DNA of 64,000 nucleotides from Leifsonia shinshuensis (GTDB lineage Bacteria; Actinomycetota; Actinomycetes; Actinomycetales; Microbacteriaceae), in contig NZ_JACCFL010000001.1 of assembly GCF_013410375.1 (NCBI RefSeq), positions 3,224,001 to 3,288,000 of the forward strand, in the 5' to 3' direction. This document shows, piece by piece, positions 17,123-24,870 of the stretch. The position numbers and the translations under genes were made by a program. The notes below the pieces were generated by a model that made no database searches, was not told where the DNA came from, and saw only the letters and a program-made list of their open reading frames with translations. The first letter of the stretch is position 1, and each line of letters opens with the position of its first letter.

Positions 17123-18613
17123 ATGGAAATCGCCTTGGTCATCATCCAGGGCTGCGTCGTCATCGGCGCGATCGTGCTGGGGGTCAGGACCGGTGGGATC
17201 GGTCTCGGCCTCTGGGGGGTCGTCGGGACCGCGGTCCTCGTCTTCGTCTTCCGGCTGCCGCCCGGTTCGCCGCCGATCGACGCCTTCTTCATCATCATCG
17301 CCGTCATCACGGCGTCCAGCGCGATGCAGGCCGCGGGCGGCATCGACTACCTGGTGTCCATCGCGTCGAAGATCATCCAGCGCAACCCGAGACGCCTCAC
17401 CTATGTGGCGCCGCTGGTCGCGTTCGTCTTCACCGTGCCGTCCGGCACCTCGAACATCTTCTTCGCGCTGATCCCGGTCATCTACGAGACGGCGTACCGC
17501 AACGGCCAGCGGCCGGAGCGGGCGCTCGCGGCCTCCACTGTCACTTCGGGCCTCGGGATCACGGCGAGCCCGGTGTCCGCGGCGATGGCCGCCTACCTGG
17601 TGCTGATGGAGTCAAAGGGCTTCGGCCTCCCCCAGGTGCTGGCCATCACCATCCCCTCGGCGATCGTCGCCTGCATCGTGACCTCGTTCGTGCAGCAGCG
17701 GGTCGGCAAGGAGCTGCTCAGCGACCCGGTGTTCCTCAAGCGGGTGGAGGACGGGACGGTCGAGGTCCCCGCCGCGCTGGAGCGCCGCTACGAGCAGCAG
17801 GTCGGCCGCGCGGCGCCCGCGACGGCGACCGCCGGCGACGCCGGCGACGCCGGCGCCGGCGAGCAGGGCGCGGCGCCCACCGCCGTCGCCACCAAGCCGC
17901 CGCGCGGCGCCGGCCGGCTCTCCAAGGAGGAGGCGTCCGCCATCGAGCACCCGGTCCCGCCGGGAGGAGCAACCGCCGCGTACATCTTCGTCGTGGGCAC
18001 CCTCCTCGTGGTGCTGCTCGGCCTGTTCCCGTCGCTGCGCCCGGCGTTCCCGGACGCGGAGGGCAAGCCGCAGCCGATCCCGATGGCGACCGTGATCGAG
18101 ATGGTGATGTTCACCGTCGCGCTGGTCATCATCCTGGTGCGGCGGGTCAAGCCGTCGCTGGTGGTCGAGCAGCCGCTGCTGCGCGCCGGCTACGTGGCGG
18201 CGGTCGCGCTGTTCGGGATCGCCTGGATGGCCGACACCTTCATCTCCGCCAACGAGGAGACCATCATCAAGCCGCTGGGTGAGCTCATCAAGGCGAACCC
18301 GCTGCTGCTGGCCGTCGCCCTGTTCATCGTCTGCGGCCTGACCACCAGTCAGTCGGCCACCACCAACACCCTCATCCCGATCGCACTGAGCGCGGGCCTC
18401 GCGCCCGGGGTCATCACCGCGATGTGGCCGTCTCTGATCGGCGTCTGGCTGTTCCCGGCCAACGGTTCGCAGATCGCGTCCGTCGAGACCGACAGGACCG
18501 GGTCCACGAAACTCACGCAGGTGCCGATCTGGCACTCCTTCACCATACCGATGCTGGTCTCGTGGGTCGCCGTGGTGGCGTCCGGCCTGCTCATCCAGCT
18601 CGTCGTCCACTGA
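17123..18613 (+). CDS. Dcu family C4-dicarboxylate carrier
   Basis: A 496-residue membrane carrier. Its first half follows the DcuA/DcuB pattern closely: GARxGGIGLGLWG near residue 23, IIAVITASSAMQAAGGIDYLV at ~57-77, FTVPSGTSNIFFALIPVIYE at ~107-125 and GLGITASPVSAAMAAYL at ~146-165. These proteins exchange or take up fumarate, succinate, malate and aspartate. Between the two membrane halves is a hydrophilic Ala/Gly-rich stretch at ~220-290 which the enterobacterial proteins lack. A GGAGG lies seven bases before the ATG. The M20 dipeptidase follows after 42 bp, probably in the same transcript. Confidence 0.8.
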   Translation: MEIALVIIQGCVVIGAIVLGVRTGGIGLGLWGVVGTAVLVFVFRLPPGSPPIDAFFIIIAVITASSAMQAAGGIDYLVSIASKIIQRNPRRLTYVAPLVAFVFTVPSGTSNIFFALIPVIYETAYRNGQRPERALAASTVTSGLGITASPVSAAMAAYLVLMESKGFGLPQVLAITIPSAIVACIVTSFVQQRVGKELLSDPVFLKRVEDGTVEVPAALERRYEQQVGRAAPATATAGDAGDAGAGEQGAAPTAVATKPPRGAGRLSKEEASAIEHPVPPGGATAAYIFVVGTLLVVLLGLFPSLRPAFPDAEGKPQPIPMATVIEMVMFTVALVIILVRRVKPSLVVEQPLLRAGYVAAVALFGIAWMADTFISANEETIIKPLGELIKANPLLLAVALFIVCGLTTSQSATTNTLIPIALSAGLAPGVITAMWPSLIGVWLFPANGSQIASVETDRTGSTKLTQVPIWHSFTIPMLVSWVAVVASGLLIQLVVH

Positions 18614-18655
18614 CCGGCGTCCGCCGTACCGCGTCGCATCCGGAGGAACTCCATC

Positions 18656-20008
18656 ATGACCGACACCGCAACCGAGGTGGCCGGCGCCGCGAAGGCGCTG
18701 ATGCCCGACGTGCTCGAACGGCTCGACGCCCTCGTGCGCATCCCGTCCGTCGCCTTCCCCGGCTTCGACCCGGAGCCCGTGCACCGCATGGGCCAGGCCG
18801 TGGTCGACCTGTTCGCGTCGGCCGGCGCGGAGGGGGTCCGCCTGCTGGACGTGCCGGGCGGCTACCCCTGCGTCTACGCGGACCTCCCCGGGCCGGAGGG
18901 CGCCCCGACCGTCCTGCTGTACGCGCACTACGACGTGCAGCCCGCGCCGGAGAGCCAGGGCTGGTCGACCCCGCCGTGGGAGCCCACGCGCAAGGAGAAC
19001 GGCCGGATCTACGGCCGCGGCGCCGCCGACGACAAGTCCGGCCTCGTCGCCAACTACGCGACGCTGAAGCTGCTGGGCGCCGACCGCCCGTGCCGGGTCA
19101 TCCTGCTGTCGGAGGGCGAGGAGGAGACCATCTCGCACCTGGAGGCGTTCGTGGAGGCCAACCCCGACCTGTTCGCCTGCGACGCAGCGGTCATCGCCGA
19201 CATCGGCGGCCAGGAGGTCGGCCGGCCCGGCCTCACGGTGGCGCTGCGCGGCGACGTCGCCTGCACCGTCACCGTGCGCACGCTCGCCAACCCGGTGCAC
19301 TCCGGCGAGTTCGGCGGGGCGGCGCCGGACGCGATGACGGCCATGATCCGCATCCTCGACACACTGCACGACGAGAACGGCGACACGGTGATCCCCGGCG
19401 TCGACTCCGGGCACTGGGACGGGGCGGCGATGGACGAGCCGGTGTACCGGGAAGGTTCGGCCATCCTCCCCGGTGTCGACTTCCTGGGCACCGGCTCTTT
19501 GGCCGACCGGATCTGGATGAAGCCGTCCGTGACCGTGCTCGGGATGGACCTCCCGAACACCGCGGAGGCGTCGAACGTGCTGCTGCCGTCGGTGACCGCG
19601 AAGCTGTCGATGCGCATCATCCCCGGCTCGGACGGCGACGCCCAGCTGGAGGCGCTGATGGCGCACCTGCGGTCGCAGCGGCCCTGGAACTGCGTGGTCG
19701 AGGTGGAGAAGGTGAAGGTCGGGCACGCGTTCCGGGTGGACGAGAGCCACCCCGCGATCCCGGCCGCGATGGACGCCATGCGGGAGGCGTACGGGCGCGA
19801 GGTCGAGTCCATCGGCAGCGGCGCGTCCATCCCGCTGGTCGCCTCCCTCAAGAAGGTCGCGCCCGACGCTGCGATCCTGCTGTGGGGAGCCGAGGACACC
19901 AAGCAGTCGCGCATCCACGCCTCCGACGAGTCGGTCGACCCGGACGAGATCGAGCGGATGATCGTGACCCAGACGCTCTTCATCCGTGAGTTCGCGGCCG
20001 CGATGTAG
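18656..20008 (+). CDS. M20 family metallodipeptidase
   Basis: A 450-residue zinc peptidase. Metal ligands and catalytic residues are visible in order: YAHYDVQP (His, Asp), GRGAADDKSG (bridging Asp), EGEEE (catalytic Glu and zinc Glu), ADIGG (Asp) and the C-terminal RIHASDE His. The lid domain occupies ~residues 195-330. Enzymes of this type cleave dipeptides or related amides in the cytosol. GGAGGAACT precedes the ATG. It follows the Dcu carrier, so the pair may handle an aspartyl peptide or similar acid, which is speculative. Confidence 0.85.
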   Translation: MTDTATEVAGAAKALMPDVLERLDALVRIPSVAFPGFDPEPVHRMGQAVVDLFASAGAEGVRLLDVPGGYPCVYADLPGPEGAPTVLLYAHYDVQPAPESQGWSTPPWEPTRKENGRIYGRGAADDKSGLVANYATLKLLGADRPCRVILLSEGEEETISHLEAFVEANPDLFACDAAVIADIGGQEVGRPGLTVALRGDVACTVTVRTLANPVHSGEFGGAAPDAMTAMIRILDTLHDENGDTVIPGVDSGHWDGAAMDEPVYREGSAILPGVDFLGTGSLADRIWMKPSVTVLGMDLPNTAEASNVLLPSVTAKLSMRIIPGSDGDAQLEALMAHLRSQRPWNCVVEVEKVKVGHAFRVDESHPAIPAAMDAMREAYGREVESIGSGASIPLVASLKKVAPDAAILLWGAEDTKQSRIHASDESVDPDEIERMIVTQTLFIREFAAAM

Positions 20009-20035
20009 GCCGGCGCAGGACGCGGGGACGGGCGG

Positions 20036-20272
20036 ATGCGGGAGCTCGCCAGGTTCGCGGGGGCGGTCGCGCTGATCGCCCTGGCGGCCCTCGCGACGAC
20101 ACCGGGGGCCGCCCTGGACACGCTCCGGCTGGTGGACGGCCTGATCGTGCTGCTGGCGGCCGCCGTGTGCGCGTTCTGCGCCGGGGTCGCGGAGGTGCGC
20201 CGCGACCGGTCGCCGGAGGCCGTCCCGGAGCAGCTGGAGCTGAGCCCCGAGCGCCACGGGGTGACGCGGTGA
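20036..20272 (+). CDS. Small protein with two membrane helices
   Basis: A 78-residue protein with two hydrophobic helices (residues ~5-25 and ~32-50) and a charged C-terminal tail. It starts 27 bp after the dipeptidase gene on the same strand and is probably part of that transcript. No family recognised. Confidence 0.55.
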   Translation: MRELARFAGAVALIALAALATTPGAALDTLRLVDGLIVLLAAAVCAFCAGVAEVRRDRSPEAVPEQLELSPERHGVTR

Positions 20273-20310
20273 CGGGTCGCGGTGGCCGCGCGGGTGTGTA
20301 GTTTGGTCGC

Positions 20311-20604
20311 ATGACGGACCTCCCGGACGCGCTCCCCGCCGACTACGACCCCGCGCACGTCTTCCGGGTCGTCGCGATGCCGCTCGACCGCGGCTGGGGC
20401 GTCTGGCTGCGCGCCGCCGACGACAGCGTCATCCACAGCTTCGGGATCGGGCTGCCGCCGGAGCTGCCGTTCCGGCCCGACGTGCTGGAGGTGCTCGGGC
20501 CGGTGCTCAACCTGCAGTTCCGGCTGGCCTACATGGACGACTCGGCCTGGGACGAGCTGGAGAACCACTGGTCGGCGGTCGTGTACGAGTACACGCCGCG
20601 CTGA
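20311..20604 (+). CDS. Small conserved-looking protein of unknown function
   Basis: A 97-residue soluble acidic protein, rich in Trp and aromatic residues (RGWGVWLRAADDSVIHSFG, SAWDELENHWSAVVYEYTPR). Codon use is typical of the genome. No signal, membrane segment or recognisable domain. A TAGTTT box and the ATG are close together, so the transcript may have a short leader. Confidence 0.55.
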   Translation: MTDLPDALPADYDPAHVFRVVAMPLDRGWGVWLRAADDSVIHSFGIGLPPELPFRPDVLEVLGPVLNLQFRLAYMDDSAWDELENHWSAVVYEYTPR

Positions 20605-20660
20605 CCGGGCGGCGCCGCCGGCGCGCGGCCTCAGTCGTCCGCTTCAGTCGTCCGGCGTGG

Positions 20661-20918
20661 TCACCTGCTCGACGCCGTCGCCGTCCTCCACACGGTCCCC
20701 GGCACGGTCCCCTCGTAGAGGTAGGCCGCCGCCTCCGGCCACGCGCTGGCGTCGGCCAGCCGGAAGACGTCGACCGCCGCCGCCCCCTCGAACGCCGCCG
20801 CCGCACGGATCACCGCGGGAGGCCGGGCGCCGACGATCGGGAGGCGCCTGCTGAAGCTCTCGACCGACTCGTCGGGGTACAGGAAGACCGCGACGAAGCT
20901 GTCGTTCGCGTCGCCCAT
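20661..20918 (-). CDS. Hypothetical protein, possibly frameshifted near its end
   Basis: An 85-residue protein starting MGDANDSFVAVFLYPDE, with good G/C third positions until about residue 72. After that the frame uses AGG and other rare codons and stops early, while a neighbouring frame carries an ideal codon pattern reading VEDGDGVEQVTTPDD to a stop at 20644. The natural protein may therefore end at 20644 after a one-base shift in the GGGGACC-type runs near 20690. Function unknown. Confidence 0.45.
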   Translation of the reverse strand: MGDANDSFVAVFLYPDESVESFSRRLPIVGARPPAVIRAAAAFEGAAAVDVFRLADASAWPEAAAYLYEGTVPGTVWRTATASSR

Positions 20919-20951
20919 GACGTGACCCCTGCCGTCGCCCGCGCTGCCGGG

Positions 20952-21029
20952 CTAACTCGTCAGCTCCCGGGCGTGGACCGTCGCCGCGTCGATGACGAGC
21001 ATGTCGACGGTCGCTCGAGTCTCGGTCAT
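20952..21029 (-). CDS. Possible 25-residue small ORF
   Basis: ATG at 21029 has GAGGTG upstream at a suitable distance and reads MTETRATVDMLVIDAATVHARE and on to a TAG. It lies upstream of the hypothetical gene ending at 20661 on the same strand. It may be a real small gene or a remnant; there is no independent support. Confidence 0.3.
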   Translation of the reverse strand: MTETRATVDMLVIDAATVHARELTS

Positions 21030-21220
21030 CTCCGGCACCTCTCTGGTCGCCGCCGCTCACCCGGACTCGGGTTGCGACGCTCAGGGATGACCTTCCGGCT
21101 CCCCCCGTGGCGGCATGATGCACCAGTCGCCGTGAGCGCGGCAAGACATGGCGCGGGGAGTCCCGGGGGACAAAATCCCGGGAATAGCCAAGACGGTCCC
21201 GCTGGATGCACAATCCGGTC

Positions 21221-21529
21221 ATGAGCGAAGCCAATGCCACCGGCCCGACCGCAACCGGCCCGACCGTCCTCGGCCCCGGCGCCGTGCCAGGAGGGATCCC
21301 CCTCAAGCTGCATCTGAACGAGCCGGAGTACGCGGCGCTCGTGCGGATCGCCCTCCACCGCCACACCACGGCGTCCCACCTCGTCGAGACCCTCGTGCTC
21401 CGCGCCCTGGAGCACACCGAGGTCCCGCCGCCCGCCGACTCGTCGCCGAAGCGCTCGCACACGACCTACGACGAGGCGACCCGCGGGTTCACCCGCGACG
21501 GTTCCCGCGTGACGCTGCCGGAGCACTGA
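21221..21529 (+). CDS. Small protein with a possible ribbon-helix-helix core
   Basis: About 102 residues: a low-complexity Thr/Gly/Pro N-terminus, then IPLKLHLNEPEYAALVRIAL, HTTASHLVETLVLRAL, which has the strand-helix-helix pattern of ribbon-helix-helix DNA-binding proteins, and a charged tail. An ATG at 21206 is an alternative start. Neither start has a Shine-Dalgarno site. Function unknown. Confidence 0.5.
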   Translation: MSEANATGPTATGPTVLGPGAVPGGIPLKLHLNEPEYAALVRIALHRHTTASHLVETLVLRALEHTEVPPPADSSPKRSHTTYDEATRGFTRDGSRVTLPEH

Positions 21530-21553
21530 GGCCTGGGCGCCGGCCGCGCCGCC

Positions 21554-23887
21554 TCAGCTGTTCGTATTGAGCGTGTACCGCCCCGCGGCGCACCCGCGCA
21601 CCAGCCAGCCGCCCGGAGCCGCGACCGCCTGCACCTTCGTGAGCCCGGTCGAGTGCACGTGCGGCTCGGCCGCTCCCGGCACCCACACCTCCAGCCCGCA
21701 GCTCAGCTGCGTCGCTTGGCCGGTCAGGAGCAGGTCGGCGCCTTTCGCGGTGAGCATGGTGACGGTCCCCGGCGCCGAGCGCGGATAGGCCCGGCCGAGG
21801 ACGCCGAGGAGGTCATCGCGCGGCGGGGCGTCGCCTCCGGTCGCGCAGTCCTGCACCATCAGGCCGTTCCCGGTCGGGCCGGTCCCGTTCTGCGGGTCGC
21901 CGCAGGCCTGCTTCCACACCCAGTAGGCGCCGCCGAGCCGGGCCGCGTCCTCGGCCTGCGCGTAGCGGGCGAGCCGGGCGTCCACGTCGGCGGTGTCGCC
22001 CCAGTAGCCGTACTCCCCCGACCACAGCGGCGCACCGTACTCGTCGGCGACCCGCTGCGCGAGCGTGAACTGCCGGTCGATGCCGACGATCGGCGGGAGG
22101 CCGAGCGAGCGGTCCATCGTGATCGACTCGGCGTAGAGGTGCGGTGAGAAGACGATGTTCCGGTCGGTCGTGAAGCCCGGCGTCGGCCCGCTGTCGAAGC
22201 CGAGCCCGGACCAGAGGATGCTCGGCTCCACCACGACGAGCTGCTGCGACCCGGCCGCGCGGATCGCCCCGATCGCCCGGTCGTAGAACCGGCCGAGCAG
22301 GTACGACGTCGTGACCGGCGCCGTCTCGCCGAAGCCCGGCTCGTTGAGGAGGTCGTAGCCGGCCACCGTCGGGTCGTCCCGGAACTCCGCGGCGAGCTTC
22401 CCCCACGTCGCCACGAGCGCGGACTGCACCCCGGAGGTGTCGAAGTAGAAGTTCTGGAACGCGCGGTCGCCTGCCGGGGAGATGTCGCGGCCGGTGAACT
22501 GGCAGCGCGGCGCTCCGTCGGTGGTCGTCGCCCAGGCCGGGGCGCCGTCGTAGCCCCACATCGGGTCGGTGCCGGGCCGGCAGTCCGTTCCGGAGGTCGT
22601 CGCGCCCTTCCACCAGCCGTCCTGGTGCATGTCGAGGACGATGTAGAGGCCGTGCTCGCCCGCCCAGCCGACGGCCTGCTTGATCGTCGACAGGTACGAG
22701 CCCGACAGCGTCCCGCGCTGCGGTTCGAGCGTCGACCAGGACAGGTTGAGCCGCACCACGTTGAAGCCCTGCGCCGCGATCCCGGCGAAGTCGGCCTCGG
22801 TCAGCGGGCGCGTTGTCGCGACGCCTTTCGTCGGCTGGTAGAAGTCGACGAGCTGGTTCACGTTGACCCCGCGCAGCAGCACCTGGTCGCCGCGGCCGTC
22901 GGTGATGACCCTCCCGGAGGCGCGGAGGAACCCGGCGGGCGCCTCGCCCGCTCCGGCGGCGGACGCCGACGCCGAGGTCCCGGAGGGCACCACGACCGCG
23001 ACCGCCACCGCGATCGCGACGATCGCCGCAGCCGCCGCCTGCGCCACCCGCACGCGCCCGGCGGCGGGGATGCGTTCCACGACGAGCGCGCCGACCCCGA
23101 CGACCCAGCCCAGGCACGCGCCGAACGACAGCCCGTCGGCGATGGCCACGTAGGCCGCCATCCCGGGCCAGAGGTCCCCGTCGAGCCCGCCGTCGACGGC
23201 GAACGCGACGATCGCCTGCACGACGCCGACCAGACCGCCCGCGACCAGCGCCGCGAGCCAGCCGCCGAGCACGCCGGGGACGCGACGCCGCAGCGGGTTC
23301 AGGATCAGCGCGGTGGCGAGAGCGATCAGCAGCACCGCGACGATCACCGACAGCGGCCCGCGGTCCGGCCGCGCCACCGGGACGCCGGGGGCGTAGGCGG
23401 CGCTGGTCCACCAGACTCCCGCGAGCAGCGGAGCCGCGGCGGCGAACAGTGCCGCGGGGATCCACGGCGGCCCGCAGCGGTGCACCACCCGCCGGGTCGG
23501 GCCGCCGAACCAGCGGGCGACGGCCGCGACGATCAGCGCAGCCGGGACCGCCTTCGCCGTCACGTAGCCCGCCGCCCACGCGCTGACCGCGGGGTTCCCC
23601 GTCATGACCAGGCACGCCGCCGCCTGCGCGAGCAGCACCGCCAGGACGATCCCGGCCACGAGCGTCCAGTACCGCTCCCCCGCCCGCAGCGCCGTCCACC
23701 AGGTCATGCCGAGCAGGACGGGGAGGAAGACGGCGTACGGAGCGTACGACCACACGCCCGCGGTCGACGGGAGAGCCCCGGACCAGCCGACGAGGGCGAG
23801 CAGTCCGGTCGGGTCGAGGACGGCCTGGAGGACGACCAGGACCAGTGCGGCGGACACCGCGACGAGAGGACGGCGAACCGACTTCAT
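21554..23887 (-). CDS. Polytopic membrane protein fused to a GH5 glycoside hydrolase
   Basis: A 777-residue protein. Residues 1-301 form about nine hydrophobic helices starting MKSVRRPLVAV. After a Ser/Ala/Gly linker a full glycoside hydrolase family 5 domain follows (~320-777): RLNLSWSTLEP, LDMHQDGW, acid/base Glu516 in DLLNEPGFG, FSPHLYAES and nucleophile Glu625 in WSGEYGYW. The MHQDxW and NEP context is closest to endoglycosylceramidase-like GH5 enzymes. An odd number of helices with a basic cytosolic start would place the enzyme outside the cell. The ATG at 23887 was chosen because upstream frame overlaps the divergent SDR gene. The membrane part has no family I can name. Confidence 0.8.
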   Translation of the reverse strand: MKSVRRPLVAVSAALVLVVLQAVLDPTGLLALVGWSGALPSTAGVWSYAPYAVFLPVLLGMTWWTALRAGERYWTLVAGIVLAVLLAQAAACLVMTGNPAVSAWAAGYVTAKAVPAALIVAAVARWFGGPTRRVVHRCGPPWIPAALFAAAAPLLAGVWWTSAAYAPGVPVARPDRGPLSVIVAVLLIALATALILNPLRRRVPGVLGGWLAALVAGGLVGVVQAIVAFAVDGGLDGDLWPGMAAYVAIADGLSFGACLGWVVGVGALVVERIPAAGRVRVAQAAAAAIVAIAVAVAVVVPSGTSASASAAGAGEAPAGFLRASGRVITDGRGDQVLLRGVNVNQLVDFYQPTKGVATTRPLTEADFAGIAAQGFNVVRLNLSWSTLEPQRGTLSGSYLSTIKQAVGWAGEHGLYIVLDMHQDGWWKGATTSGTDCRPGTDPMWGYDGAPAWATTTDGAPRCQFTGRDISPAGDRAFQNFYFDTSGVQSALVATWGKLAAEFRDDPTVAGYDLLNEPGFGETAPVTTSYLLGRFYDRAIGAIRAAGSQQLVVVEPSILWSGLGFDSGPTPGFTTDRNIVFSPHLYAESITMDRSLGLPPIVGIDRQFTLAQRVADEYGAPLWSGEYGYWGDTADVDARLARYAQAEDAARLGGAYWVWKQACGDPQNGTGPTGNGLMVQDCATGGDAPPRDDLLGVLGRAYPRSAPGTVTMLTAKGADLLLTGQATQLSCGLEVWVPGAAEPHVHSTGLTKVQAVAAPGGWLVRGCAAGRYTLNTNS

Positions 23888-23938
23888 GACACTCCATCGT
23901 GACAAGTGCAAGTGCATACCGGCGTTGGCAGCCTGGAC

Positions 23939-23967
23939 AGAATGAATGATTCGGCACTCAGTGTCAA
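23939..23967 (-). promoter_or_regulatory. Promoter of the GH5 fusion gene
   Basis: On the minus strand TTGACA (23967-23962) and CATTCT (23944-23939) are separated by 17 bp, leaving a leader of about 45 nt before the ATG at 23887. The -35 is perfect, the -10 only three of six. Confidence 0.4.
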
Positions 23968-23993
23968 GCCGGATGGGGTGGCAGGATGACACC

Positions 23994-24839
23994 GTGACCG
24001 AATCGATTCTTCTCGTCACCGGAACGTCCTCCGGTATCGGCCTGGCGACCGCGGTCGCCGCCGCCCGCCACGGGTTCACCGTGGTGGCCACCATGCGCGA
24101 CCTCGGCAAGGCCTCCGCGCTGCAGGAGGCGGCCTCGGCCGCGGGGGTCACGCTCGACCTCCAGCCGCTGGATGTGACGTCGCCGGCGTCCATCGCGGCC
24201 TGTTTCGAGCACATCCGCGCGACCTACGGCCGCCTCGACGCCCTGCTCAACAACGCGGGCGCCGGGCACCTCGGCACCGTCGAGCTGGAGTCCGTCGAGG
24301 CCGTGCGGGCCGTGATGGAGGTCAACTTCTTCGGCGTCGTCGCGGTCACCAAGGCGGCGCTGCCGCTGCTGCGCGAGAGCGGCGGCCGGATCGTCACCGT
24401 GTCGAGCGTCGGCGGGGTCGTGGGCCAGCCGTTCAACGAGGCGTACTGCGCGGCGAAGTTCGCCGTCGAGGGCTTCATGGAGTCGCTGACCCCGGTCGCC
24501 GCGACCGTCGGCGTGAGTGTCAGCGTCATCGAGCCCGGCGCCGTGACGACCGAGTTCGTCGCGAACGTGCGCGCGCAGGAGGCGCCGGCCGTGGCCGGGA
24601 CGCCGTACGAGGGCGCGCTGAACGCCTACCTGGCGCGCACCGCCGCCGCCTTCGACCCGTCCGCCGCGCAGACGCCGGACGGCGTGGCCGAGGTGATCGT
24701 CGAGACGCTGAGCGTTCCGCAGCCGGCCGCCCGGGTGCAGACGTCGGAGGCCGCGCAGCGGTTCGTCGGCGTGAAGCTGGCGGACTTGGACGGCGCGCAC
24801 GTGCAGGCGGTGACGCGGCACTGGGTGACCGGCGCCTGA
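23994..24839 (+). CDS. Short-chain dehydrogenase/reductase
   Basis: A 281-residue SDR: TGTSSGIG cofactor site at residues ~9-16, NNAG at ~89, Ser in TVSSVGG and the YCAAK active-site pair. The C-terminal half resembles classical SDRs of the 3-oxoacyl or ketone-reducing type; the substrate is not predictable. The GTG at 23994 was chosen because it directly precedes TESILLVTG and has GCAGGA upstream. Divergent from the GH5 fusion gene and convergent with the UbiB-like gene. Confidence 0.85.
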   Translation: MTESILLVTGTSSGIGLATAVAAARHGFTVVATMRDLGKASALQEAASAAGVTLDLQPLDVTSPASIAACFEHIRATYGRLDALLNNAGAGHLGTVELESVEAVRAVMEVNFFGVVAVTKAALPLLRESGGRIVTVSSVGGVVGQPFNEAYCAAKFAVEGFMESLTPVAATVGVSVSVIEPGAVTTEFVANVRAQEAPAVAGTPYEGALNAYLARTAAAFDPSAAQTPDGVAEVIVETLSVPQPAARVQTSEAAQRFVGVKLADLDGAHVQAVTRHWVTGA

Positions 24840-24870
24840 CTCCGCCGGCCGACCGTCGGCCGCTGGGCCG

